A DNA stretch of 64,000 bases from Protaetia brevitarsis (GCA_004143645.1 RXPK01002731.1:1-64000), one strand, 5' to 3'. Numbered from the stretch's first letter, positions 11,590-22,581 are shown. Program-made: numbers and translations. Notes: generated by a model from the letters alone, not told the origin.

Positions 11590-12285
11590 ACTGCTTTTAA
11601 AAGTTTTGTGATATATAGTGCCGAAATGCCAGTTTCACAATAAGAAAATATAGAGATGCATGAGATTTCTTGAAAATATTGTTCCGGCTCTATATCAAGA
11701 TGTAATTTAAACACGTTAAAACAAACAATAGGGAAAGATTACTGTTAATGTATGAGTATGTACCTAAACACGCGAATACAAAATTTTATTGATTTTTAAT
11801 TTTTTATTTCTGTAGTCATTTGTAATTAATTGAAGAAGTTGATTCGGTAGATTTGGGGCTGGTTTTCATGTAAAGTCCTACATAATTACCAACGATTCGA
11901 CTTTTATATTTTTATAAAATAAAAAATACCTTAATTAATTATCTAATCATTAAAAATTTATTATTATAATATCTTTCTGGACCTATGGCGTATACAACAT
12001 CGTTATTATGGTCAAATGTTAATGTACTGGACAACAACACATATACTAAATAATTTCAAATGAAATATTATGATATCTTGATATGAATGGGCAATTTTTG
12101 TTAAAGCAGATTTTTTTGTAATACTGATAAATTTTAAGAACGGTAGATATTAGTGTGCAAAAATACCACAGATATCAAAAACGGTTAATCGATTTTCAGT
12201 AAAAAAAAAAAAAACGGCTTTACAGCTTTAAGGTAAAAACCGTGTGTATTTTTTGAAGTTAATTAAGTTATAAAATACCTGTCTT
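11590..12285. other. Spacer between LINE copies C and A
   Basis: AT-rich, with an A-run near 12200. Nothing recognisable on either strand. Confidence 0.4.
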
Positions 12286-12289
12286 CTGA

Positions 12290-13350
12290 TTTCAAAAATG
12301 GATTTTGGTTTTGAAAACTGGTTTGGTTTCAAATCGGATTGAATTTGAGCATGAATATAGATCATCTCCTATTCCGTTAACACTGCATTGCATTATTCCT
12401 ATAGATACGAGTAGTGTATTTCTTTACATAAAGAGGTGTTACTGTGCCTTAACTAGGCTTCGCAGCCTGTGTCGTATTTTTTTCCGGCAGATTAGCCCTT
12501 CAAGTTGATTGCCTTCCGCAATGGTAGTCTCTGCGTTCCAATGAAACGCATTCAAAAACAACGTGGTGGGCTACCTTCTTCTCCTTGTTGCATAGTCTAC
12601 ATACAGGTCCATCTTAAAGACGCTTATTCTATGTGGATGACTATCTTAGGCAGCCGTACATGTTCATCGATTCGGTACGTTCTAAGCTGTATTCGGTTGC
12701 TAAATGCCTGGATGATTGCCTCATTATTCCTTTGTTGTGTTTGTCCTCATACTGTTCCAGTAAGCCTGGTGTTTTCTTTTCGGTCCACGTCAGTTACTGC
12801 AGTCACGTATCGCAGTATTGGTTATCTCGAGAGCTGGTCAGATCCAATGATTTTATGGAAGAGTCCTTGTTAGCATTCGCTAGTTCGTTGCATGCTATGT
12901 CCTTATGGCCTGGTATTCACACCAAAGTAACTTTATTGTGTTTAGTCAGTAGTTCAAGATTTTACCAAGCAGTTCCAAGTTAGTTTTGAGGTTACTTAAT
13001 AGAATACTGCTTTAGAGCGGTTCGATTGTCGGATAGGATACTGATCAACTTTGCATACCAATTTTGGGTTTTGCTGTCGCCAACCATCCCCGTTCACGAT
13101 AATCTTGAAGGGTTTGTCGAAGGAGATTTGAGAGTAACTTGTACACTGCCCATTTAAAAATTACGGTTGTGTTATGTTTATTCTGACATTTCCTAGGAGT
13201 TTCCATTCTTGCCACCCACTTAATGTTAAATTAAAAGAGAGTAGATTTTGACATGGTTTCCATAGTAGATTTATGCAGCTGCAGTGATGCACAAGCAAGC
13301 TAATCTTCGTCTCTTTGCGAGTTTAATAATCGTCTTCCTCTGCGTGGTCT
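12290..13350 (-). mobile_element. RNase-H-bearing LINE 3' part (copy A)
   Basis: Minus-strand translation gives ISILSDNRTALKQYS (about 13050), then KHNKVTLVWIPGHKDIACNE (about 12940-12875), the WIPGH..I..NE signature near the end of RNase H. NRIQLRTYRIDEHVRLPK follows, and then a zinc tail CRLCNKEKKVAHHVVFECVS (about 12600-12540) with a C..C...HH....C pattern. Overlapping plus-strand frames of 67-122 codons here (12305-12983) are shadows of this sequence. Single-base indels and stops interrupt the domain. The upstream RT portion is missing or too degenerate to see. Confidence 0.75.
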
Positions 13351-13439
13351 TTGTCCACCAAATCAGGGATCCATGAGGTTAACAAAAGGCTTACAAGATG
13401 TCAATCTCGATGTTTTCCGAACTGGTTCTAAGGTTTTCA

Positions 13440-14955
13440 TTCATTCATTAAAGTTAGGGTGGGCACTTACTGTCCGGGCACTTGAGCTAGGTGCTCATTG
13501 GTACCATCCCTATTAATTCTCTATTTCTACTCGAGCAGCTTGGTGTTCTCTATAAAGCCCAGTATCTTGCCCACTGGAAACTTGAAACCCTTCGAGGGCT
13601 CCAATAGATCTCTCCCGAAATATTTCTGCCTGAGTACCTTCAGTTCCTCCACATGTTGCAGATTACATGTAAACTCGTTTCCTCCTGTAGTTCGCATCTT
13701 CTACACCACGGTTCGTTTACCCGGCCTTGTGTTGTGATAGATGTTTTTGCAGGAGACAGTGTCCAGCTACCCGCCATAATGGTTTTAACTTCTTTCTTAC
13801 TGCACCTGAGTAAGTTATAAGAGAAACTAACATCCCCATTCCTATCAGGGCTTTGGTATATAGTTGACCTTCAGTCGACCTCCATTTCTTTGTACTTTCT
13901 TTATCTAACCAGGTCCAGATCTCCTTTTTTGCGGAATCTTAGTAATTCCACATACGGGCTTCTGAACCCATGAAGTGTCTCTTAGAGCCTCAATCGGCTT
14001 TCGTCGCTAGTACATTGCCATTTATACATCCTCATGTTCCCGACACCCAAATCAGAGACACCGTGTAGTCTCGTGCCAGTGCATTGAGAGATTGTTTGCA
14101 GTCCCGAACTAGTTTTGACCTAGTTATGTGGTTCGAGAATGCCTTAATGACAGCCTGGCTGGTCAGTCATTATATTAATTTCCTCCTCATGTAGCCCCCT
14201 TTTGCAATCATTTCTGCACAGGTTGCAAGGGCGAATACCTCTGCCTGGAAGACTGTTGTAATGTTTCCTCAGGCTTATGGATATCCTTTGATTAGGACTG
14301 GGCCCACAAATACCGGGCTCCTGTGCCCTGGGTGGATTTGGATCCGTCCGGAACCAATTATCATTAGCAGTGCTCTCACTACGTGCCTGGTCTCTGTTCG
14401 GTATGGAGATTTTCACCTTTTCAGTGAAGATAATTTCAGGTGCCATGCTATCGTGGGCATTTGCAGCAAGCCCGTCGAGCATCGTGCCCGTAGTATAATG
14501 TGCCTCCCACCCTGAAGTTTGGATGTCACAGGTTGTTGGCTTTCAGTCTAGGGATCGCATTCATGCCTCCGCTCTCACATAAAGCTCCAACGGGGGGAGC
14601 CCACAATGGTCTCCAAAGAGCGGGTCCTCTGCTGTTAATTACACCAGTGATACCCAGCAAGGGTTATCATTATGCATTAGCTATTACATTTATTTGTCAT
14701 GTGGTCAAGTTTTGATTCCAGTTAGTTTCGAGTCAAGAACCACTCCTAAGGATTTGGATTCTTGACTGAATTGCATCTTTTCATTATGAAGAGTTGGTGG
14801 CTTTAGGTCACCAGCTTTCTTTTTTTCGTGAAGAAACTAGTGTAATTTTCACAGATCAACCTTTAGGTTTTCTTTACACACTACCCTTTGTTGGTTCAAA
14901 ACCCTCTGAGTACTGAAATGATGCTTGTAAGAAGTTGTAATTGGTGATATTTTCT
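13440..14955 (-). mobile_element. RNase-H-bearing LINE 3' part (copy B)
   Basis: Reading the minus strand, the end of the RT palm and thumb appears as KKKAGDLKPPTLHNEKM and SLGVVLDSKLT (about 14860-14720), then LPPLELYVRAEA (about 14610). RNase H follows in the 112-codon frame 14144-14482, with EPGICGPSPNQRISISLRK (the GAG.YG start) and the degenerate Asp-containing MTDQPGCH. VSLIWVSGT.GC..GN.LA is near 14070-14010. The tail has GHCLLQKHLYHNTG (about 13760) and CRRCELQEETSLHVICN (about 13705-13655). The order and motifs match copies A and C, and it lies directly upstream of copy A in the same orientation. Stops and shifts show it is dead. Confidence 0.75.
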
Positions 14956-15284
14956 TAGCAGTTCTTCCATTTACCAAATACTTCAGGAAAGTAAGTATAA
15001 TTTTGTTTAAAACTTTTGGTTCGCAGGAAAATCAGTTCCGAGGTATTTAGTTCGTACCAAATATTTTATATTTTCCCAGATAAGCAAAAATGTGCTTTAA
15101 ACCATAATAATTAGTACTAAATAAGACTTTATTTTTTTAACACTCACATTATGTTTCTATCAGCTTTCACATACAAATAATTCTCAAGCATTAAAAACGG
15201 TGCTAACCTAATTTTCAATTCAATTAGTATCAAATTAGACCAAACTTCATACAGTATTCTCGACTGGCGATATATACTTTATAT
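14956..15284. other. AT-rich interval before the right motif array
   Basis: Nothing recognisable on either strand. Confidence 0.4.
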
Positions 15285-15699
15285 CGACTAATTTGCGTCC
15301 ACCACGAAAGAACACAAAAATACAGTTTTATATTGATCCTATATTAAATATGCTATATTGCTTCCTATATACGTTTATTTCGACCAACATGTGGCAACGT
15401 GCGGACGCATTATACTTACAAGTTATACAAAAAAATATACATCGGACGCAAAATAGTTAGCGATTTGTCTGAAAATATACGCAGTGGACGCAAAATAGAT
15501 AGGCAAATGTAAGGAAGCAAAAAAGTGCGTAGAATGAAAAATCGTATAATTTCATTTTAAAGCTACAGCAATAAAAAAGTGATCGGCGTTATCCATTTTT
15601 CCCGCGGTTCAATATACGTCACTAAAATGCTTCTAACTGCTCCTTCCCGGGACGCACTACGACCGCGTTATGAAAGGAAGCAAAATAGTTAGCGGGATG

Positions 15700-15700
<1 letters not shown>
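15285..15700. repeat. Right subterminal array of the GGACGCAAAATAG motif
   Basis: Copies lie at 15285-15300 (minus), 15353-15365 (minus, degenerate), 15443-15462 (plus, followed by TTAGCG), 15486-15504 (plus), 15513-15532 (plus, GGAAGCAAAAAAGTGCGTAG) and 15676-15694 (plus, GGAAGCAAAATAGTTAGCG). The copy at 15513 shares further sequence (a following CGTATAATTT) with the left copy at 9083 in the same orientation. Confidence 0.85.

Positions 15701-15740
<40 letters not shown>
15701..15740. repeat. (TA)n tract at right edge of the 6.86-kb insertion
   Basis: Pure AT alternation between the right terminus of the inserted element and the LINE ORF2 sequence. Confidence 0.9.
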
Positions 15741-15742
<2 letters not shown>

Positions 15743-18130
15743 ATGTATGGTAAGTAGGTGTTGTTTATAAAGGACACCTTACAGGATGATCTATAATTCA
15801 TTTTAAACCATAAAACGATAACACGTTTTGAAGAAGAAATATTCTTTGAATTGACGCTGAACAACCCCAGCATATAATACCATAAGTGACTAAAGAAAGA
15901 AAATGGCTGAAATAGTACGATTTGCAGACCTGGAGTGATGCAACATCTCGTAAACGCTTTAGGGCGTAGCAGTATGGAGCGATCCTCCCGGCAACTTTTG
16001 TTGCTGTTATTTGTTCCATGGTTTTGCCATTTAGTTTTACTAGCAAACTTTGATCGCATGGTTCGCAATTGGATGGAAGGTGATTATCTTACTTTTACTG
16101 AATTAATACATAACGAAATGCCAGTACAACATCCCTCAAAACTTGCATTTGCTTACACAGTCAGCACTCAGCTCCGCCATTTTATTATGTGATTTACTGT
16201 TTACAACTGTAATATCGTCCGCATACATAATACACTTTCCATTGATTGTAATGTTAGTTATGTCGTTGGTATATATAATAAATAGTAGCGCTCCCAATAT
16301 TGATCCCCTGTGGCACCCCAGAAACGATATTAGTTTTATTTGATTGGGTTGATCCTATTGTCACTATTTGCTCTCTATTTCTTATGTATGAAAGCAGCCA
16401 TTGTTTACATTTGCCCCTCAGTCCAATATTTTCTAGTTTCTCCGCTAATTTATTATGGTCTATACTATCGAATGCCTTTGACAGGTCAAGGAAAGTACCA
16501 ACTACAACATCGCCTTTATCGATAGCGCTGTGAACGGCATGTAGAAATTCTACTAAGGCAGTTTCCGTAAACAACTTAGGTCGAAAACCGTGCTGTTGTG
16601 GGTTTAATAAGCCTTTCTTATCCAAAAATGAAGTAATTTTGGTATTCATGGCTTTTTCCATGATTTTGGATATACTAGATTGTAATGCAATCGGCCTGTA
16701 ATTAGCTATATTTTGCGTATCTCCTTTTTTGTGCAATGGTATTACTTTATTGATTTTTAATGTGTTTGGGAAAATGCCTGTTATGAAAGACTCATTTATT
16801 ATATGAGTTATCGGAGAAACTAAGTTCTGTATACCCTTTTTTATTACATGTATTGGAATCCCATCAAAACCTGACGATGTCACATTCTTCATTTGTGTAA
16901 CTATGTTAATAATTTCATTTTCGGTTGCGGGTTCAAGAAATATGGATGCGTTACAGGATGGAGATAGGCCAATCTGAGGAGCTGGTTTTCTAAATAAGTC
17001 TGGCTTTTTAGCAAAATAGTCATTGAATGTGTTACAAATATCTTTTTGCGTTGTAATAGGATTGCAATTGGAAGTGATAATGGATGGAAATTCTCTTTTA
17101 TAGTTACGGTTTACATTGCGATTTATAATATCCGATACAGCTCTGGATTTTATTCTTAGAGGTAGTTATATAGGTTATATTATTGATTCTTTTGGATAAG
17201 TTAATAATTTGCCTGTATGTGCATTTATACTGCTTGTAATATTCTGCATTTATTAGTCCCATCCGACGTAATTGGTATAAATCTTTTAGTGTATGAGATG
17301 ACTTTATAATGCCGGGCGTTAACCATGCTTTATTTTGTCTCATACCAGAGCTTTTAGATACTATGGAAACGCTAGATCGTGGTAATACAATAACGTTTGA
17401 ACGAAGTTATGCATTTTTGAGTTAACATCAGTAGCGAGATATACGTTACTCCAATGTTCAGTTGAGAGATATGTTATAAAACGATCATAATTGCAGGGCG
17501 CATAATTTCTATATGACACCTCTTGTTAGATATTGTTAATTCACCTTTTATTAGCGCCAACTGTGATGAGTGGTCCGAATTCCATTTCCATTATGCAGTA
17601 AAGTATACGAAATGCGTGTACCGTCATCATTAGTTATAATGTAATCTATACTCGTGCTGGAATTGTTTGTAATCCGCCTTGGTTCTTTTATAATATTGAG
17701 TAAGCCATAAGATGATATCAGGTCTGTTAAATACTTTGACTCACCGCATATAATGATTGTGCTCTCAATAGCATGGGGTATAATTCTAAGCAAAATACTT
17801 TCAAATTCTTTTAAAAATTCGTTAAAATTAGCATCTGGTGAACGATATATACATATTATAATTAAATCAAATGTACTTAATTATATCGTTAAACTTAATT
17901 ATTTTATTATTAATGTTTGGGTTGTATTTTGTTTCTCTAAAAAAGCTTTATTGTTATGAAAACTAAAACGTCTGATAATTATATTTTCCGGCCAAAAATT
18001 CCGTTCATATAATTTATCTTTGAACTTGTAATGAGCACTAACCTATAATTACAGTAGTTTAAACCACACTAACAATACTAATGCTTTTTGTTCAAATTCC
18101 AGTGTTTGTTCTGTATAATTAATTGCTATA
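15741..18130 (-). mobile_element. CR1/Jockey-like LINE, ORF1 tail and most of ORF2 (5' part of the split element)
   Basis: On the minus strand, an ORF1-type C-terminus (NFWPENIIIRRFSF, about 18010-17970) precedes ORF2. The endonuclease is partial: ICIYRSPDANF, then FESILLRIIPHAIESTIIICG and EPRRITNNSSTSIDYIITN (17800-17620). The RT is well preserved in 16254-16892: SSGFDGIPIHVIKKG, VIPLHKKGD...NYRPIAL, QHGFRP, the catalytic FLDLSKAFDSIDH and SGVPQGINIGS. After a frameshift comes MYADDITVV (about 16240-16215). The thumb reads LVTYGIICWG, FLLQ and SCKVSFINNTYLPYINIYI, stopping at the (TA)n tract. The endonuclease N-terminus is deleted. Frameshifts at several points make it inactive. Confidence 0.85.
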
Positions 18131-18133
18131 CAG
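18050..18133 (-). pseudogene. Distal part of an unrecognised ORF, cut by the Harbinger-like element
   Basis: Across the inserted 18137-19554 element, the minus-strand frame of 19558-19810 resumes here as NCIAINYTEQTLEFEQKALV and ends at a TAA near 18055. Removing the insert and one TTA copy restores one continuous frame. The family is not recognised. Confidence 0.5.
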
Positions 18134-18136
18134 TTA

Positions 18137-19554
18137 AGGTGCGTCCACACGCTCGAAGTTCGCCGAACTCCGAGCACTAGTTTGGCGAACTCCTAGTCGT
18201 GTGGACGGGCAGTTCGGAGTTCGGCAAACTGTTTGCCTATTCCCGATCTGCATTGGAAAATGGCGCACGTCAACGTGTACGAATGTTCGCTACACGGAGT
18301 TCGTGCACCGTCACACATTCGGGAAGTATTTAGAGTGAGAGGGAAAGCTGTTGACAGCTGTCTAGTGAGCTCGTCTCTTACTAGTCATACTATTATACCT
18401 ATGGTTTTTAATAACTGATACATATGACAGCGGGTAACAGATACAAATTTATTTACTGAAACTACTATGTCGTATGCTGAAAATGACAGCTTTTCCAAAG
18501 ATAATAAACAATTCAACGTTTTTTTTTTTTGACAAATTGATGCATTTCAAGTAAATTAAAGATCTTAAGTTTTATAAAAATTAATCTTTAAAACTAATGT
18601 GTAGATAAAGTAATTAAATAATTGCAGTGTTATCCTAAATATTAAAAAGCTTACCACTATTTTCATAATTCATCAAATTTCTTAAATTTTACTAAAGAGG
18701 GTCGAAATGTATATTGTTATGTGATGATCTGGTTTAAATGCGTATATGATTTTTTGTCTATAAAGAGGCAAATAAATTAAAAATTAGATGATATTTATTA
18801 ATATATAATCAAAAAGAAACCACCCTCTTTCCTCACGGCCCTCAATTTGAAGCGATAAAGAATCCATCATACATCCCCGGTGGACCGTGTTTGCGCAAAC
18901 ATATTCGCCTCATTGTAAATATTATTCATACAGGTGTATGATACTCGTAGATAATTAGATAAAAAATGGCGGTCAAATAGGTATTTCTTTGATTAACCTA
19001 TAATTTTTACAACGAACGTTTCAATGATAACAATCACGTTGGGCATGACAATTATAGAAGGTCAATAAAACTACTTTTTTTGTTCGAGTTTGTTCGCCAT
19101 TGTATACGCAATTACCCATACATTCATCATCGTAAACTTGGAAAATAACAGATATTAAATAATAGCACAAGTAATTGTAGTTGTCAATATTTTCATAACC
19201 TAAAGATGAATTACTGGTGTCCGTGATTCATATCGAGTTTCTGTCATGCTCAACCAAAATGACAGAACTTCAAATATTTATGATTTGCCGGGTTTCCCGC
19301 GAAACCAAAAAAGAGTTTCAGTTATGCAGTGACAGCAATGGTTCATAACCAGTCATAATTTCTGTACCAACACCAACCTAATTCATACAATCACTCAATG
19401 CTACCAAACTAAACTCTTATACCGAACGTTCGGCGTTTTCCCGTATCTGCTCGGAGTTCGGCAAACCCCGAATCGTGTGGACGGTCGCGTCCACACGATT
19501 CGATAGTTGCCGAACATTCGGAGTTCGGCGAACTGCGAGCGTGTGGATGCACCT
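18137..19554. mobile_element. PIF/Harbinger-like non-autonomous element, TSD TTA
   Basis: The left end AGGTGCGTCCACACGCTCG and the right end (other strand) AGGTGCATCCACACGCTCG are inverted and flanked by TTA at 18134-18136 and 19555-19557. Three-base TWA duplications are typical of PIF/Harbinger. The subterminal regions are GC-rich and full of palindromic AGTTCGCCGAACTC and GTTCGGCAAAC variants. A hairpin at about 19468-19501 has CGAATCGTGTGGAC facing GTCCACACGATTCG. The interior has no transposase-like frame, so it needs an enzyme supplied elsewhere. The termini differ slightly, suggesting moderate age. Confidence 0.85.
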
Positions 19555-19557
19555 TTA

Positions 19558-19810
19558 CGTACATCTTTACATTCTGTGTTTGTAATGTTTTGTAACGTTT
19601 TCAATGTTGCATAAAATCTGTTTTTAAAATTATTAAAGATTTGTGAAGGTATCACATTAGAAATTTGACTTTTCAACAAATTAATGTTGTTATTAATTGT
19701 GGATATGCTCTTATAAGTAATACTAATTTCTAAACTAAGAATTTTATTCCCCAACCTGTTGTGGAAATTTGAAATTTCCAGTGACAACTTCCAGTCATTA
19801 GTTGTCAATT
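19558..19810 (-). pseudogene. Proximal part of an unrecognised ORF interrupted by the Harbinger-like element
   Basis: An open minus-strand frame of about 83 codons contains NRLGNKILSLEISITYKS, NNINLLKSQISNVIPSQI and FYATLKTLQNITNTECKDV before running into the inserted element. Its composition (helical, Asn/Ile/Leu-rich, with Cys) looks protein-like and the frame continues past the insert. I see no ATG at the start of the open frame and could not assign a family. It may belong to a retroelement or a lost gene. Confidence 0.4.
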
Positions 19811-19849
19811 ACTGACATATGTTCTTTATATTATGCTGTATATGGCCTG

Positions 19850-20760
19850 GAATTACATTCTGTCTTCTGCATCTTCCCAAAAAGTGTTTTCTGTTCAACT
19901 GGTTGACTAATTTAATATCTGAGGATCCCCAAGTTTCATCTTCCTCATAATATCGTAACCATAATTCTTGGATATTTCGAGATAAAAGCCCATCTGGAAT
20001 ATTATTTGAAAAGGAGTACCGACCGGACTTCGTTACCTTTGTCCATCATACCAGAGATTCGTAAGTGATTATGGGTCTGACCACCGTGATGTGTGCCTAG
20101 TACATCATATTAAGTCCTAACACCTGTTTTTCCATGAGCTCTTCTAGCCAACATTAATGCTGTCTTCACCCTAGTTTTAATCCTCTGAAACTGTCGATTC
20201 TAAGTAGGTGTGGAATCGAGACTGACACCAACATATTTCACTTCCTCTGACAGCTTTTTTTTTGACTTTAGGGGTACAAGATAATCTAGGTTTCTCCTTC
20301 ACGTGCATACGATTGTGTTCGTTTTGGAGGGACTAATATTTATACCCCTTGTTGGCGCATGCTTGTATAAGTTGTAGTATGATCCGCATTTTCTCCTGCA
20401 AACACTTTTGAATTTGCACTAGGTGAAAATAACAAGATCATCTGCATGCCACAAAGTTTTATGCCTGTAATTATCTGGCTTTACTAATAGCTCATCCACA
20501 ACCTGATTTCGCAGCAGAAGAGACAAAACCTCACCCAGTAGATATCCTCTTTTGACTCAAGCTACTAATGTCTCTTCTATGATGGTTGGGTAAACTGACC
20601 TCCCTTTAAACATGCAATATGAATGTATTGTATTATTATATGCAGGTGGATACCTGCAGCTTGTTTCATCAACCTCTTCATACCTCGATGCTTTGGAGAT
20701 TGATGCCACGGAAAGCTTCCTCCACGTCGTAATGTGCACAAAAGTACTTCCTTCGTTTGC
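19850..20760 (-). mobile_element. Reverse-transcriptase fragment of an R1/I/LOA-type LINE (copy E)
   Basis: Minus-strand translation gives DVEEAFRGI (the first catalytic Asp, about 20735), then GEVLSLLLRNQVVDELLVKP (about 20540-20480). LWHADDLVIFT follows, with Ala-Asp-Asp in place of the usual Y.DD (about 20455-20425). INISPSKTNTIVCT comes next, then RRNLDYLVPLKSKKKLSEEV and KYVGVSLDSTPT (about 20270-20200), and finally KTALMLARRAHGKTGVRT in the thumb. Motif order is correct for an RT palm and thumb. Stops and frameshifts are present throughout. It is of the same general type as copies A-D but is a separate fragment. Confidence 0.75.
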
Positions 20761-20852
20761 AGAGCATACTCAGTCTGCCGTAAATAATGCAAGGCTAAGG
20801 ATTTTTCTGCTTGATATATATATATGTATAGGCCTTGTGTAGTAACCGATAA

Positions 20853-21340
20853 CTAACATTATATCTTTTATCTATGTATTTGGCTTAATGAGTAAATTGT
20901 CATCATGACAAATAGTATGAAATGTATTGCATATGTAATGCATAGTAATGCATTATCCCTTATGTGTGCCTGTCTAGCAGTTTTTCAAGGGTCTTTAGCG
21001 TAAGGCGAAAGCCATGGAGATATAATCTTGTTTCTCTTGCCTAATAGCTCGTTTAGTTTTCTCCTGGCTTTTTTCATTTTTAACACTGATTGCGTATGAG
21101 CTTAGAACTTAAGGGTAGCTTGACCATCCGAGTGATATTATGATAATCTCTTGCTCTCGATTTTTTTTCAATATCGAACTGGGCAGATGTAAATATTTTC
21201 TCTTAAAATCTGATAGGGGAAGATATAATACTCTAAATATTTTCATTTATTTTTCTAATGATGCAATACATTTCATACTATTTGTCATGATGACAATTTA
21301 CTCATTAAGCTAAATACATAGATAAAAGATATAATGTTAG
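20853..21340. repeat. Near-perfect 80-bp inverted repeat flanked by TAA
   Basis: Arms 20853-20932 and 21261-21340 match as reverse complements with one mismatch seen (about 79 of 80). They start CTAACATTATATC and are separated by about 330 bp with no open frame. TAA lies directly outside both ends (20850-20852 and 21341-21343), as expected for a Harbinger-type MITE with a TWA duplication. The near identity of the arms points to a recent insertion. Confidence 0.75.
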
Positions 21341-21835
21341 TAATATAGTAATATAGGTGAATACCTTTTATATAACTTCAAGCGGCAAGAACAATGTTTC
21401 AGATCTTTCAAAAGTGGTGGCGCGTAGCGGTCCTGTCAAATATCGCGAACGAAATCTTTAGAAGCAGATAAATTGATTGTAAAAAATGATTTGTAAGTAA
21501 GTTCACGAAGGTTACATTTTACTTATAAAATAACATCACACAGGCTTCATGGAGGTTGCGTTTTACATTAACTACATTTAGGATGAAGGTGTTATTTGGC
21601 ATGTAGCCAACATGAAACTAAAAGAAAGCGACATGTCGCTGAAAGTTGTCAAAGTATTGACCAGAGTATTGACATTTTCCAAATAGATAACTAAATTGAC
21701 AAATTAACAGGTAGGTTCATTTCATTTATTGATTTATTTGTTGATTTGTATAAAGTTGGTCTTCGGCTGCGGGCTGCGGTACGGTACAGTTTGCGAGTGC
21801 GTAAAGTGTCGTTAAATTGTGATAAAATTACAAAT

Positions 21836-22581
21836 ATGTCGTCAAAAATAACTAGAGCATCGAAAACATCACTCGTGAGTGATGTTGCAGATAATGAAAA
21901 TGAAAAATTAATACTGATACTTAGCAAACTCGATGAATTGTGCAAGTTAATGAAAAATCAATCAGACCTAATCAAAAAACAAAGCTCAATAATAGAACAA
22001 CAACACAATCGCATTGAGCTGTTAGAAAAGACGGTGCGCCTAAAAAATGCGAATAATGAAGGTGGTAATGAACACTATGTGTGTAAAAATTGTTCTAAAA
22101 ATTCATCAAGTGGAAATTCAATATCGGAACAGAAGGAGAGTATACGCAAGAGTGAGAAACAAATACAACTGCCTACGACCGTCAACACAACGCTGCATAG
22201 TTTAAACAACGATCATCGAGAAGAATCGCAGGAAAGAACCGAATTTAAACCAACTAAAAAGGCTGCAGTTTTTAAAGGCCAGGGAAACAAAACATAGGTA
22301 AATTTTCGGCTGCTGATAAGAAAGCGTGGTTGTATATTGGAAATGTAAGCAACGAAGCAAAAGAGAATGATATAAAGGCATTTCTCAATGATAAATTTCC
22401 AAATATAAAATTTGCTATAGACGAAATAGTCAAACACGAACAGAATAAAAGCACTAATAAGTCTTTTAAAGTGGGATTTGATTTTAGTATATTAACAGAA
22501 ATGCAAAATAGTGAGATTTGGCCAAAAAACGTAATTGTTAGAAGATTCAAATTTTTTCGACAAAAAAACCAATCCCAGTAA
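21836..22581 (+). pseudogene. LINE ORF1: coiled-coil RNA-binding protein, frameshifted
   Basis: Starts at ATG 21836 (MSSKITRASKTSLVSDVAD). Residues about 25-80 form a heptad-rich coiled coil (LILILSKLDELCKLMKNQSD, then IEQQHNRIELLEKTV). A CKNCSK pair follows, then a polar linker. The first frame stops at 22297. The conserved C-terminal domain continues in another frame: KAWLYIGNVSNEAKENDIKA, FKVGFDFSILTEMQ and WPKNVIVRRFKFFRQKN, ending 22581. This domain, with its WP..V.VRRF signature, is the usual end of ORF1 in insect CR1-like LINEs. It binds element RNA in a particle with ORF2. One single-base indel separates the halves. Confidence 0.8.

Larger units (their letters stand above)
8847..15703. 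mobile_element. Unclassified 6.86-kb element inserted in (TA)n, with inverted termini and motif arrays
   Basis: The left end reads TTATATCCACGC then AACTATTTTGCGTCC (8847-8873). The right end, on the other strand, reads TTACATCCCGCT then AACTATTTTGCTTCC (15703-15677). That is 21 of 27 matching positions. Both ends abut (TA)n tracts, and both subterminal regions repeat the core GGACGCAAAATAG or GGAAGCAAAATAG in both orientations. The insertion cleanly separates two parts of one LINE ORF2. Inside I recognise only three minus-strand LINE fragments (copies C, A, B) and no DNA-transposon transposase. It is therefore either a non-autonomous element that later collected LINEs or a family whose transposase I cannot recognise. 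TSD size cannot be read because the target itself is TA repeat. Confidence 0.6.

Noticed and set aside
12305..12983. Plus-strand open frames of 67, 122 and 116 codons
   Set aside because: They lie opposite the minus-strand RNase H and zinc tail of LINE copy A, whose motifs explain the sequence.
14261..14715. Plus-strand open frames of 84 and 71 codons
   Set aside because: They are antisense to the RNase H and thumb of LINE copy B.
15622..16068. 148-codon minus frame with a long Tyr-Ile repeat
   Set aside because: It reads LINE thumb sequence, then the (TA)n tract as YIYIYI, then the end of the inserted element, so it is a chance fusion.
16300..16533. Plus-strand frames of 77 and 61 codons
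   Set aside because: Antisense shadows of the well-supported minus-strand RT.
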